NCBI GenBank assembly: GCA_945827765.1
Contig: CALZPS010000104.1
Span: 1 to 6,010 of the forward strand
Length of the DNA: 6,010 bases
Direction of reading: 5' to 3'
Source: an uncultured Lachnospiraceae bacterium
GTDB taxonomy: Bacteria > Bacillota > Clostridia > Lachnospirales > Lachnospiraceae
Positions 1 through 6,010 of this stretch are shown piece after piece. The notes under the pieces are model-generated. The model worked only from the letters and a program-made list of their open reading frames with translations, had not been told where the DNA came from and did no database searches. Each line of letters begins with the position of its first letter. Position 1 is the first letter of the stretch. The translations under genes were made by a program, and so were the position numbers.

Positions 1-1
1 G

Positions 2-655
2 TATTATGCAGTGAAAAAAGGAAAAGTTTCCGGTATTTTTGAGACCTGGGACGCATGTAAATCCTCCGTGGACGGATATCCGGGTGCGGAATATAAAAGT
101 TTTGCCAGCGAGGAAGAGGCAAGATGCTATCTTGGGGAGAATCTCACGTTTCACGCAGCGATACATTCTGCTACGGCTCATCCTTGTGTGACAGCCCCCA
201 TCCCGGAACACCTTCCCGGACAAGTCATCGCCTATGTGGATGGGAGCTTTGATGCCGGTCTCGGGCGCTATTCCTTTGGCTGTATACTGATTACTCCGAA
301 ACAGGAGGTCATCAGCCAGTCCGGCAACGGTGACAATCCAGATTCTCTGGCCCTTCGCAATGTAACCGGGGAAATGTTGGGCGCCATGTTCGCCGTACAA
401 TGGTGTATAAAAAGAGGATACGCTGCCGTTGATATCCGCTATGATTACTCCGGGATTGAGATGTGGGCTACGGGGAGATGGAAAGCTAAAAATGAATTGA
501 CAAAAAAATACGCTGCCTATATGCAGCGTAATAGCAAACATTTGAATATCACCTTTACTAAAATTACCGCCCATACCGGCGATTATTACAATGAGATGGC
601 TGACAAACTGGCAAAACGGGCTCTGACAGAAGCGAGTGGAATTCCAAAGATTTAG
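2..655 (+). CDS. RNase HI-type ribonuclease with N-terminal viroplasmin domain (5' end outside window)
   Basis: This protein probably cleaves the RNA strand of RNA:DNA hybrids in the cytoplasm (R-loops, primer remnants). Counting from the GTG codon at 11 as residue 1, residues 1-42 form the C-terminal part of a viroplasmin-like hybrid-binding domain (KKGKVSGIFETW, then YPGAEYKSF). A linker follows, then an RNase H fold from about residue 71. The acidic catalytic set is visible: D77 in YVDGSF, E121 in TGEMLGA, D145 in RYDYSG and D198 in EMADKLAK, with H188 in the TAHTGD loop. The GTG at 11 is not a convincing start. The frame stays open to the window edge and reads Tyr-Tyr-Ala-Val-Lys-Lys-Gly, which matches the usual start region of this domain (FYAVKKG). 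The real start should therefore lie a few codons upstream. No ribosome binding site is visible. The gene converges on the HD gene, with 25 nt between the two stop codons. The family is clear; the cellular role is inferred from the family. Confidence 0.9.
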   Translation, partial: YYAVKKGKVSGIFETWDACKSSVDGYPGAEYKSFASEEEARCYLGENLTFHAAIHSATAHPCVTAPIPEHLPGQVIAYVDGSFDAGLGRYSFGCILITPKQEVISQSGNGDNPDSLALRNVTGEMLGAMFAVQWCIKRGYAAVDIRYDYSGIEMWATGRWKAKNELTKKYAAYMQRNSKHLNITFTKITAHTGDYYNEMADKLAKRALTEASGIPKI

Positions 656-680
656 ACTTCTTTTTCATTTTTTTTACCAG

Positions 681-1448
681 TTATTTTATTTTTGAGGTTC
701 TTGATCTCATATACTCTTCTACTTCCGCAATAATCACCTTCACCCGCTCCACAGTCTGCGGATCAGTAAATGTCACCTGATCAAAAGGAATCTTATAGTA
801 CCCACTCTCCAGTATCCAGTCGATACTTTCATCGAAGTAGATGTCATACACAAATGTCAGGAAACTCACCCAGACATCCAGACCGGTTCTTCGATCTTCA
901 CGCCGTACGCAGCAGTGTGCCAGCACACATTCATAGACAATGTCCGTCACAGTCTCCTGCGCCACCTGCTCCAGCGTCTCACTCATTGTATTGACCATGT
1001 CCTCAAAGGCAAACACACGAAAAATATCACATTTATCCGCATCCCGAATCAGCTTGCACAAAAGCATCGTCTCCTCGTCCAGCCCCGTCTCAATCGAAAA
1101 TTTATTATGATTGCGAATCGCCGTCAGAATCATCCGCCGCTCCCGCTCAGAAAGCTCCGCCAACAACTGTTCTTCCTGCAGAATCTCGCAGCTTAATTCC
1201 GCGTGGTCAATGCTCTGATGATCCCAGAATGTATCGTAGCGTTTCAACTGCTCAAACCGCCCGATATCGTGATAGACCGCACAAATATAAGCCAGCCTGC
1301 ACATCTCTTTCGAAAGCCGGAGCGCCTGTGTCAGCCGCTCCATCACCTTTGTCACTTCCTGTGTGTGTACAATTTTCAGTTTCATTTTCCCGTTGTGCGT
1401 ACTGTCAAAGCGGGAGGCATACTCCATAAATACCTGCATTGCATCCAT
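681..1448 (-). CDS. HD-domain metal-dependent phosphohydrolase, substrate unknown
   Basis: This 255-residue cytosolic protein belongs to the HD superfamily, whose members hydrolyse phosphate esters using bound divalent metal. The metal-binding residues are visible in order: H28 (KIVHTQEV), H60-D61 (YHDIGRF), probable accessory histidines H77 and H82, H114 (IRNHNKF) and D136/D138 (RDADKCD). The domain covers about residues 20-145. The C-terminal half (150-255) is mostly helical and acidic, with no second domain that I recognise and no membrane segment or signal peptide. The ATG at 1448 is preceded by AAAGGGG about 9-10 nt upstream, which overlaps the upp stop codon. A second Met at codon 4 is an alternative start with poorer spacing. 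The gene begins 15 nt after upp and is the last gene of the uraA-upp unit. This suggests, but does not prove, action on a nucleotide or related metabolite. It lacks the RelA/SpoT synthetase and TGS domains, so it is not a full-length RSH protein. Other HD families (stand-alone hydrolase, nucleotidase) cannot be separated by eye. Confidence 0.85.
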   Translation of the reverse strand: MDAMQVFMEYASRFDSTHNGKMKLKIVHTQEVTKVMERLTQALRLSKEMCRLAYICAVYHDIGRFEQLKRYDTFWDHQSIDHAELSCEILQEEQLLAELSERERRMILTAIRNHNKFSIETGLDEETMLLCKLIRDADKCDIFRVFAFEDMVNTMSETLEQVAQETVTDIVYECVLAHCCVRREDRRTGLDVWVSFLTFVYDIYFDESIDWILESGYYKIPFDQVTFTDPQTVERVKVIIAEVEEYMRSRTSKIK

Positions 1449-1463
1449 TGTTATCTGCCCCTT

Positions 1464-2102
1464 TTATTTTGTACCAAAAATACGGTCACCGGCATCTCCG
1501 AGACCCGGACAGATATATGCGTTTTCATTCAACTCACGATCCAAATGTCCAATGTAAATCTGTACATCCGGGTGTGCCTCATGCAGACGTTTTAGCCCTT
1601 CCGGTGCAGCAATGATGCACATGAATTTGATATTCACTCCTCCATGCTCTTTTATCATCGAAACAGCGTCCACAGCCGAACCTCCGGTTGCAAGCATCGG
1701 GTCAACCACGACGATTGTCCGCTCTTCGATTGGATTGGGCAATTTGCAGTAATACTCGTGTGGTTCATGTGTCACCTCATCCCTGTACAGACCGATATGA
1801 CCTACTTTTGCAGACGGAACCAATGCCAAAATACCGGATACCATTCCCAGCCCGGCACGCAGGATTGGCACAATTGCCAGTTTACGTCCGGCAATTTTCG
1901 GTGTCATACAGGTCTCGATTGGTGTCTCAACTTCCACTTCTTCCAGCGGCAAATCTGCCAACGCGATAAACCCCTCCAGCATGGCAATCTCATCTACCAG
2001 CTTACGGAACTCATTGGTTCCGGTATTCTTATCACGCAGCATAGAAATCTTGTGCTGGATCAATGGATGCTCCAATATTGTAACATTGTTCATTTTTTCC
2101 AT
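1464..2102 (-). CDS. upp: Uracil phosphoribosyltransferase
   Basis: The enzyme converts uracil and PRPP to UMP and pyrophosphate, the key step of uracil salvage, in the cytoplasm. The protein has 212 residues, close to the roughly 209 usual for the family. It carries the PRPP loop at residues 130-142 ([13 protein letters not shown]), the conserved PILRAGLGM segment at 79-87, the YYCKLP segment at 117-122, and the C-terminal [13 protein letters not shown] at 200-212 that forms the uracil pocket. All key motifs are intact. The ATG at 2102 is chosen because AGAAAGGA lies about 11 nt upstream. A second ATG three codons later (MEKM) would give a length nearer the family norm and cannot be excluded. 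The gene starts 38 nt after uraA with no terminator between them, and the HD gene follows after 15 nt. It is therefore the middle gene of a salvage operon in which the permease brings in uracil and Upp traps it as UMP. Confidence 0.98.
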   Translation of the reverse strand: MEKMNNVTILEHPLIQHKISMLRDKNTGTNEFRKLVDEIAMLEGFIALADLPLEEVEVETPIETCMTPKIAGRKLAIVPILRAGLGMVSGILALVPSAKVGHIGLYRDEVTHEPHEYYCKLPNPIEERTIVVVDPMLATGGSAVDAVSMIKEHGGVNIKFMCIIAAPEGLKRLHEAHPDVQIYIGHLDRELNENAYICPGLGDAGDRIFGTK

Positions 2103-2140
2103 GATAAATATTTCCTTTCTTTGTATTTTTGTAACAGCGA

Positions 2141-3541
2141 TTACTTTTTCTCCGTATCTTCCATTTTTGTGCGGACAAAAACACCGCGGCTCTGGTCACC
2201 ACTCGCATTCACACCGAATTCGTAGTCATTTCCCGGCAGAATAATATTCAACAAAATACCGGCGAGCGCTGCCACTGCAAGCCCGGTCAATGTAATCGAC
2301 ACACCTGCCACTTCAAATGTCAGACCGCTGCTGAAACCAAGACCACAGACGAAGATGACTCCGGCAATAATCAGGTTACGGGATTTTGTCAAATCCACTT
2401 TATTTTCCACCACGTTACGCACACCGATTGCAGAAATCATACCATACAGCATAAAGCTGACTCCACCGATGATGGCCGACGGCATCGTGCTGATGATAGA
2501 TGAAACCTTCGGAATGAAACTGAGTAAAATGGCAAATACTGCTGCGATACGAATCACCTTCGGGTCATACACTTTGGAAAGCTCCAGTACACCGGTATTC
2601 TCTCCGTAAGTTGTGTTTGCCGGTCCTCCGACCAGACCTGCCAGAGATGTCGCCAGACCGTCGCCAATCAATGTACGGTGCAGACCCGGCTGTGCCAGAT
2701 AGTTTTCCCCCACCGTAGCGGAAATTGCGGACATATCGCCGATATGCTCCATCATTGTAGCCAGAGCAATCGGTGCCATCACAAGAATTGACGTGATATC
2801 AAATTTGCAGAACTGAAATGGCGGAAGCCCTACCCAGCCTGCTGCCCCAACTGCCGCAAAGTCCAGAATTGCACTGCCATCCGGGTTTGCGATACCACAC
2901 AAATGCATCACCAGAGCGACCACATAAGCAACCACAACACCCATCAAAATCGGGATGATACGGAACATTCCCTTGCCCCATATATTGAAAACAATAATCG
3001 TGGCTAACGCAATAAGTGCCAAAAACCAGTTTGTTGATGCATTCCCGATAGCCGAAGATGCCAGGCTCAGACCGATGCAGATAATAATCGGGCCTGTCAC
3101 CACCGGAGGCAGGAACCGCATCACACGCTGTACTCCTACCAGCTTGATTACCAGTGCCAACACAAAATAAAGTGCTCCGGCTACCACCACGCCACCGCAG
3201 GCATACAATACTTTCTCATTCATCGGCATTCCTGCATAGATACCTGTCTCCAATCCGGCAACCGTGGAAAATCCGCCAAGGAACGCAAACGACGAACCCA
3301 GAAAAGCCGGTACTTTAAATTTTGCGCAGACATGAAAAAGCAGCGTTCCGAAACCCGCGCAAAACAATGTCACCTGCACTGTCAGTGCTCTCGTCAGCTC
3401 GCCGCCGAAATAATTGTTGACCAAAATAGGAACTAAAATAGTGGCTCCGAACATTGCAAACATGTGCTGAATGCCAAGAACCAACATCTTAGGCCACCCC
3501 AGTTTACTCGCATCACGAATTGGTGCATTTGAATTATCCAT
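2141..3541 (-). CDS. uraA: Uracil permease, NCS2 nucleobase:cation symporter family
   Basis: This integral membrane protein of 466 residues is predicted to import uracil with protons. Long hydrophobic stretches run from about residue 17 to 435, consistent with the 14 membrane segments of NCS2 transporters. Family marks are the QH motif in the first segment (GIQHM, residues 23-27), the MMEHIGD segment (263-269) with substrate-binding E265, and the signature [13 protein letters not shown] (305-317) with E314. The last 30 residues are polar and cytosolic. The ATG at 3541 is chosen because AGGAGG stands 9 nt upstream and the N-terminus MDNSN leads directly into the first membrane segment. The frame stays open to an ATG at 3697, but that extension would contain a promoter and a terminator hairpin. 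Uracil specificity rests on E314 and on linkage to upp. D269 replaces the histidine seen at this site in E. coli UraA, so a wider substrate range is possible. The gene is first in its unit, with its own promoter. Confidence 0.95.
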   Translation of the reverse strand: MDNSNAPIRDASKLGWPKMLVLGIQHMFAMFGATILVPILVNNYFGGELTRALTVQVTLFCAGFGTLLFHVCAKFKVPAFLGSSFAFLGGFSTVAGLETGIYAGMPMNEKVLYACGGVVVAGALYFVLALVIKLVGVQRVMRFLPPVVTGPIIICIGLSLASSAIGNASTNWFLALIALATIIVFNIWGKGMFRIIPILMGVVVAYVVALVMHLCGIANPDGSAILDFAAVGAAGWVGLPPFQFCKFDITSILVMAPIALATMMEHIGDMSAISATVGENYLAQPGLHRTLIGDGLATSLAGLVGGPANTTYGENTGVLELSKVYDPKVIRIAAVFAILLSFIPKVSSIISTMPSAIIGGVSFMLYGMISAIGVRNVVENKVDLTKSRNLIIAGVIFVCGLGFSSGLTFEVAGVSITLTGLAVAALAGILLNIILPGNDYEFGVNASGDQSRGVFVRTKMEDTEKK

Positions 3542-3550
3542 TCTAAAAAT

Positions 3551-3556
3551 CCTCCT
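3551..3556 (-). promoter_or_regulatory. Ribosome binding site that fixes the uraA start
   Basis: The minus strand reads AGGAGG here, a perfect Shine-Dalgarno core, 9 nt before the ATG at 3541. It decides between this start and the upstream in-frame ATG at 3697, whose best preceding match is only a weak AAGGAT. Confidence 0.9.
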
Positions 3557-3579
3557 CTTATGTTTTTCACTTCCATAGA

Positions 3580-3608
3580 AGTATAACACAGTATCTAACT
3601 GTTCGCAA
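3580..3608 (-). promoter_or_regulatory. Sigma-A type promoter for uraA-upp-HD
   Basis: On the minus strand, TTGCGA (3603-3608, 4 of 6 to consensus) is followed after exactly 17 bp by TATACT (3580-3585, 5 of 6). Transcription would begin near 3573, giving a leader of about 32 nt with no room for an attenuator. The promoter lies downstream of both terminators, so the operon should be transcribed independently of tuf. The assignment is by eye and unsupported by mapping. Confidence 0.7.
3588..3602. repeat. Perfect 5-bp inverted repeat inside the uraA promoter spacer
   Basis: ACAGT, a 5-nt spacer (ATCTA), then ACTGT forms a perfect dyad lying wholly between the -35 and -10 boxes. This is the position of a typical repressor operator. 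The arms are short, so chance is possible. I do not recognise the binding protein. Confidence 0.4.
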
Positions 3609-3637
3609 CACAGACCGTAAGTTATTTTTATATCTGC

Positions 3638-3676
3638 AAAGAAAAGAAAAAGGAGCGATCCTGTGAAAGACCGCTC
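3638..3676 (-). terminator. Intrinsic terminator upstream of the uraA promoter
   Basis: On the minus strand GAGCGGTC pairs with GATCGCTC (8 bp with one G-U pair) around an 8-nt loop. A T-rich tract follows, with runs of five, four and three T separated by single C. Read on the plus strand, the same stem has an A-C mismatch and no T-tract, so it works for minus-strand transcripts only. It sits about 165 nt beyond the tuf terminator and about 30 nt before the -35 box of uraA. It may be a backup stop for tuf read-through, or end a short transcript of its own. Confidence 0.75.
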
Positions 3677-3840
3677 ACTTTCTGCCTTATTTTTCATTTA
3701 TTATCCTTAATTAACTTTCCTTTTCCTCAGACTGATTAGTACCGCTGCACTGCCTTGATATGCACTATGAAAGTTAGCTATCATCAGATACGTTGGCTTA
3801 TAGTCCTGACTCAGGAATGTATTCTGCTACTTTTACATGC
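3677..3840. other. Non-coding segment between two minus-strand terminators
   Basis: I find no convincing gene in these 164 bp. An ATG at 3697 opens a frame that runs through the downstream hairpin into uraA, and is rejected as a gene start. The segment contains a 13-bp palindrome (3804-3816, TCCTGA-C-TCAGGA) and, on the minus strand, a short stretch resembling the 3' end of 23S rRNA (3725-3743). On the plus strand there is a promoter-like pair (TTGATA at 3755-3760 and TATCAT at 3779-3784, 18-bp spacer). None of these is enough to name a feature. A small RNA ended by the 3638-3676 terminator is possible. Confidence 0.5.
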
Positions 3841-3880
3841 AAAAAGCCGCAACCCCTCATTAAATGAGGAATTGCGGCTT
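3841..3880 (-). terminator. Strong intrinsic terminator of tuf
   Basis: On the minus strand AAGCCGCAA pairs with TTGCGGCTT (9 bp). The helix continues through two U-G pairs into CCTCAT/ATGAGG, closing a 3-nt loop for a 17-bp stem, and runs into TTTTT. On the plus strand the two U-G pairs become A-C mismatches, which gives the orientation. The hairpin begins about 30 nt after the tuf stop codon and should insulate tuf from uraA. Confidence 0.92.
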
Positions 3881-3912
3881 ACAATTCAATTTCTATGATA
3901 CGAAATCAAAGA

Positions 3913-5106
3913 TTACTCAATAATTTTTACAACTTTACCTGATCCTACTGTACGTCCACCTTCACGGATAGCGAATCCAAGACCCTCTTCCATAGCTACC
4001 GGGTGAATCAGTTCAACAGTCATCTCTACGTTATCACCAGGCATGCACATCTCTGTACCAGCCGGCAACTCGCAAACACCTGTTACGTCAGTTGTTCTGA
4101 AATAGAACTGCGGTCTGTAGTTGTTGAAGAACGGAGTATGACGTCCACCTTCTTCTTTCTTCAGAACGTAAACCTGGCAGGTAAATTTCTTGTGACATTT
4201 TACAGTACCTGGTTTAATCAGAACCTGTCCTCTTTCGATTTCAGTTCTCTGAACACCACGAAGAAGAGCACCGATGTTATCACCAGCCTGAGCCTCGTCA
4301 AGCAGCTTACGGAACATCTCAATACCAGTTACAACTGTTTTTCTTACATCTTCGTGAATACCGATGATTTCTACTTCGTCAGATACATGAAGAGTACCAC
4401 GCTCTACACGACCGGTAGCAACTGTACCACGTCCTGTGATAGAGAATACGTCCTCAACAGGCATCAGGAACGGTTTATCTTTGTCACGCTGCGGATCCGG
4501 AACCCAGCTGTCTACAGCTGCCATCAGTTCCATAATCTTGTCGCCCCACTCTCCGTCTGGATCTTCCAGAGCTTTCAGAGCAGATCCCTGAATAATCGGG
4601 GTGTCATCTCCCGGGAACTCGTACTCATCGAGCAGTTCACGGATTTCCATCTCTACCAGTTCAAGCAGCTCCTCATCGTCTACCATATCACATTTGTTCA
4701 TAAATACAACAATGTAAGGTACACCTACCTGACGGGACAGAAGGATGTGCTCTTTTGTCTGAGCCATAACACCGTCAGTAGCAGCTACAACGAGGATAGC
4801 GCCGTCCATCTGAGCAGCACCTGTAATCATGTTCTTAACGTAGTCAGCATGTCCCGGGCAGTCAACGTGAGCATAGTGACGATTCTCTGTCTCATACTCA
4901 ACGTGTGCGGTAGAAATTGTGATACCACGCTCTCTCTCTTCCGGAGCCTTATCGATGTTGTCAAATGCAACCTCTGCATTTCCTGCTACTCTGTGAGACA
5001 GAACCTTTGTGATAGCTGCTGTCAGAGTAGTTTTACCATGGTCAACGTGACCGATGGTACCAATGTTAGCATGCGGTTTTGTTCTTTCAAATTTAGCTTT
5101 AGCCAT
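3913..5106 (-). CDS. tuf: Translation elongation factor Tu
   Basis: EF-Tu is the GTPase that delivers aminoacyl-tRNA to the ribosomal A site. The complete protein has 397 residues, normal for the family. The GTP-binding domain (about 1-205) shows the P-loop GHVDHGKTT (19-27), switch I with T63 in RGITIS, DCPGH (82-86) with the catalytic histidine H86, NKCD (137-140) and SALKAL (175-180). Domain 2 follows, with [13 protein letters not shown] at 225-237, and then domain 3, ending in [20 protein letters not shown]. No motif is damaged. Compared with E. coli, the segment before FAIREGG reads GLG rather than GLR, while the following alanine (A379) is kept. The ATG at 5106 has AAGGAGG 10 nt upstream. 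The gene lies downstream of fusA on the same strand, as in str operons, but has its own strong promoter and ends at a terminator, so no rpsJ-type gene follows directly. Confidence 0.99.
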   Translation of the reverse strand: MAKAKFERTKPHANIGTIGHVDHGKTTLTAAITKVLSHRVAGNAEVAFDNIDKAPEERERGITISTAHVEYETENRHYAHVDCPGHADYVKNMITGAAQMDGAILVVAATDGVMAQTKEHILLSRQVGVPYIVVFMNKCDMVDDEELLELVEMEIRELLDEYEFPGDDTPIIQGSALKALEDPDGEWGDKIMELMAAVDSWVPDPQRDKDKPFLMPVEDVFSITGRGTVATGRVERGTLHVSDEVEIIGIHEDVRKTVVTGIEMFRKLLDEAQAGDNIGALLRGVQRTEIERGQVLIKPGTVKCHKKFTCQVYVLKKEEGGRHTPFFNNYRPQFYFRTTDVTGVCELPAGTEMCMPGDNVEMTVELIHPVAMEEGLGFAIREGGRTVGSGKVVKIIE

Positions 5107-5170
5107 TTTGAATAATCCTCCTTAATCAATCGCCTTTTCGGCATTTTATTTAGTTTCTATGTTTTTGCTC

Positions 5171-5201
5171 GGCTAACTTTGATTATATTTCAAAGTCAGC
5201 C
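5171..5201. repeat. 12-bp inverted repeat enclosing the tuf -10 box
   Basis: On the minus strand GGCTGACTTTGA and TCAAAGTTAGCC are complementary at 11 of 12 positions, and the odd pair is G-U in RNA. The 7-nt loop overlaps most of the TATAAT of the tuf promoter. There is no T-tract after the stem on the minus strand (GAGCAAAAAC), so it is a poor terminator for fusA. On the plus strand a GTTTTT follows, but the stem then has an A-C mismatch. A role as operator, or as a processing site in read-through fusA-tuf mRNA, is possible. Confidence 0.75.
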
Positions 5202-5210
5202 GTTTTTCAA
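5182..5210 (-). promoter_or_regulatory. Strong sigma-A promoter for tuf
   Basis: On the minus strand, TTGAAA (5205-5210, 5 of 6 to consensus) is followed after 17 bp by TATAAT (5182-5187, 6 of 6). Initiation near 5175 would give a leader of about 70 nt ending in AAGGAGG (5117-5123). The promoter lies in the 135-bp fusA-tuf gap, so tuf can be transcribed separately from, and above the level of, the upstream operon. This suits the high demand for EF-Tu. Confidence 0.85.
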
Positions 5211-5241
5211 GCCCTTTTCTATACATTTGGACTGAAATTTA

Positions 5242-6010
5242 TTATTTGTCACCTTTGTTTGACAATACTTTTTCCTGTACAGACTTCGGTACCGGCTCGT
5301 AGCTCTCGAAGAACATGGAGTAGTTACCACGTCCCTGTGTTCTGGAACGAAGGTCTGTAGAGTAACCGAACATCTCGGACAACGGTACATAACCACGCAC
5401 GATTTTGCCGCCGCCAAGATCATCCATACCCTCAATACGTCCACGACGGGAGTTGATATCACCGATGATATCTCCCATGTATTCCTCAGGCATGGTAACT
5501 TCAACCTTCATGATAGGCTCCAGAAGTACCGGTGCTCCCTGTTTCATAGCATCCTTAAATGCCAGAGAACCTGCAATGTGGAATGCCATTTCACTGGAAT
5601 CGACCTCATGGTAAGAACCGTCATATACGGTAGCATGAACACCGACAACCGGGAATCCTCCCAGGATACCGGACTTCATAGCATCTTCAATACCTTCTCC
5701 GACTGCCGGAATGTATTCCTTCGGAATCGAACCGCCGACAACTTCGGAATCAAATTTGTAAGTCTCTTCTCCATTGACATCCATAGGCTCGAAACGAACC
5801 TTACAATGTCCATACTGTCCACGTCCACCGGACTGTTTTGCGTACTTGCTGTCGATATCGGACGGCTTGGTGATGGACTCTTTGTAAGCAACCTGAGGTG
5901 CACCTACATTTGCCTCTACCTTAAATTCACGCAGCAGTCGGTCTACGATAATTTCCAGATGCAGCTCGCCCATTCCTGCGATGATGGTCTGACCTGTCTC
6001 CGGATTGGTA
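5242..6010 (-). CDS. fusA: Translation elongation factor G, C-terminal part (5' end outside window)
   Basis: EF-G is the ribosomal translocase GTPase. Only the last 255 or so codons of about 700 are present, and the frame is open to the window edge, reading [12 protein letters not shown] before GMGELHLEI. The Met of GMGEL at 5973 is internal, not a start. Counting from that Met, the end of domain III is at 1-20. Domain IV (about 28-150) has [10 protein letters not shown] and the tip loop [11 protein letters not shown] that reaches the decoding centre. Domain V (about 151-235) has [17 protein letters not shown] and [16 protein letters not shown]. The GTPase domain is off the window. The C-terminus NKGDK and stop are intact, with no frameshift. 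[11 protein letters not shown] and the typical domain V support canonical EF-G rather than TetM-like protection proteins. The 135-bp gap to tuf and their shared strand match the end of a str operon. Confidence 0.98.
   Translation of the reverse strand, partial: TNPETGQTIIAGMGELHLEIIVDRLLREFKVEANVGAPQVAYKESITKPSDIDSKYAKQSGGRGQYGHCKVRFEPMDVNGEETYKFDSEVVGGSIPKEYIPAVGEGIEDAMKSGILGGFPVVGVHATVYDGSYHEVDSSEMAFHIAGSLAFKDAMKQGAPVLLEPIMKVEVTMPEEYMGDIIGDINSRRGRIEGMDDLGGGKIVRGYVPLSEMFGYSTDLRSRTQGRGNYSMFFESYEPVPKSVQEKVLSNKGDK

Noticed and set aside
2103..2140. Terminator or separate promoter between uraA and upp
   Set aside because: The 38-nt gap has only a 4-bp GTAA/TTAC pairing and no full promoter, so the genes are best read as one transcript.
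1644..2225. 193-codon plus-strand frame opposite upp and the uraA end
   Set aside because: It is antisense to two intact, well-conserved genes, and its product is rich in His, Gln and Cys with no domain, as expected of a shadow frame.
3542..3697. In-frame N-terminal extension of uraA by 52 codons from an ATG at 3697
   Set aside because: The extension would span an intrinsic terminator and a promoter and has only a weak ribosome binding site, while a perfect AGGAGG precedes the ATG at 3541 and NCS2 permeases normally start there. The open frame appears accidental.
3768..3780. GAAAGTTAGC-like string shared with the tuf promoter repeat
   Set aside because: The match is about nine bases in AT-rich spacers, on opposite strands and without shared context, so chance is sufficient.
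3542..3840. PyrR-type attenuator or purine, preQ1 or similar riboswitch upstream of uraA
   Set aside because: I looked for the PyrR binding-loop consensus and for conserved riboswitch cores on the minus strand and found none. The only terminator lies upstream of the likely promoter, so it cannot attenuate a transcript started there.
4003..5115. 370-codon open frame on the plus strand, antisense to tuf
   Set aside because: It lies almost wholly opposite tuf and exists because the strongly biased tuf codons rarely give stops in the antisense frame. The product has no recognisable domain and there is no ribosome binding site.
5196..5504. 102-codon minus-strand frame overlapping the end of fusA
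   Set aside because: It is an out-of-frame shadow of fusA domain V. The encoded protein is of unnatural composition and overlaps a plainly intact gene.

Overview
The window looks like chromosomal backbone from a low-to-mid GC Gram-positive bacterium of the class Clostridia, most plausibly Lachnospiraceae. The basis is the protein style of EF-Tu, EF-G and the uracil permease, strong AGGAGG-type ribosome binding sites, and consensus sigma-A promoters with 17-bp spacers. I could not run a search, so the family-level assignment is an impression. I see no transposase, CRISPR array, tRNA, phage gene or toxin-antitoxin pair.

Layout from right to left, since most genes are on the minus strand. The right edge holds the 3' third of fusA (EF-G), cut by the window end. 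After a 135-bp gap with a near-consensus promoter comes a complete tuf (EF-Tu), closed by a strong intrinsic terminator. A roughly 370-bp non-coding stretch follows. It holds that terminator, a segment of about 165 nt with no gene, a second minus-strand terminator, and a separate promoter with a small palindrome between its -35 and -10 boxes. That promoter drives a tight three-gene unit: uraA (uracil permease), upp (uracil phosphoribosyltransferase) and an HD-domain phosphohydrolase, with gaps of 38 and 15 nt. At the left edge a plus-strand gene for a viroplasmin/RNase HI-type protein converges on the HD gene with a 25-nt gap. Its true start lies left of the window.

Functionally there are two blocks. 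fusA-tuf is the end of a translation (str-type) operon. uraA-upp is a pyrimidine salvage pair: UraA imports uracil, and Upp converts it with PRPP to UMP, trapping it in the cell. The HD protein is co-transcribed by position and may act on a nucleotide, but its substrate is unknown.

No undescribed system is evident. The points most worth a second look are the inverted repeat that encloses the tuf -10 box, the palindrome inside the uraA promoter, the orphan segment between two same-direction terminators, the HD gene attached to the salvage operon, and a mixed binding-site signature in UraA.
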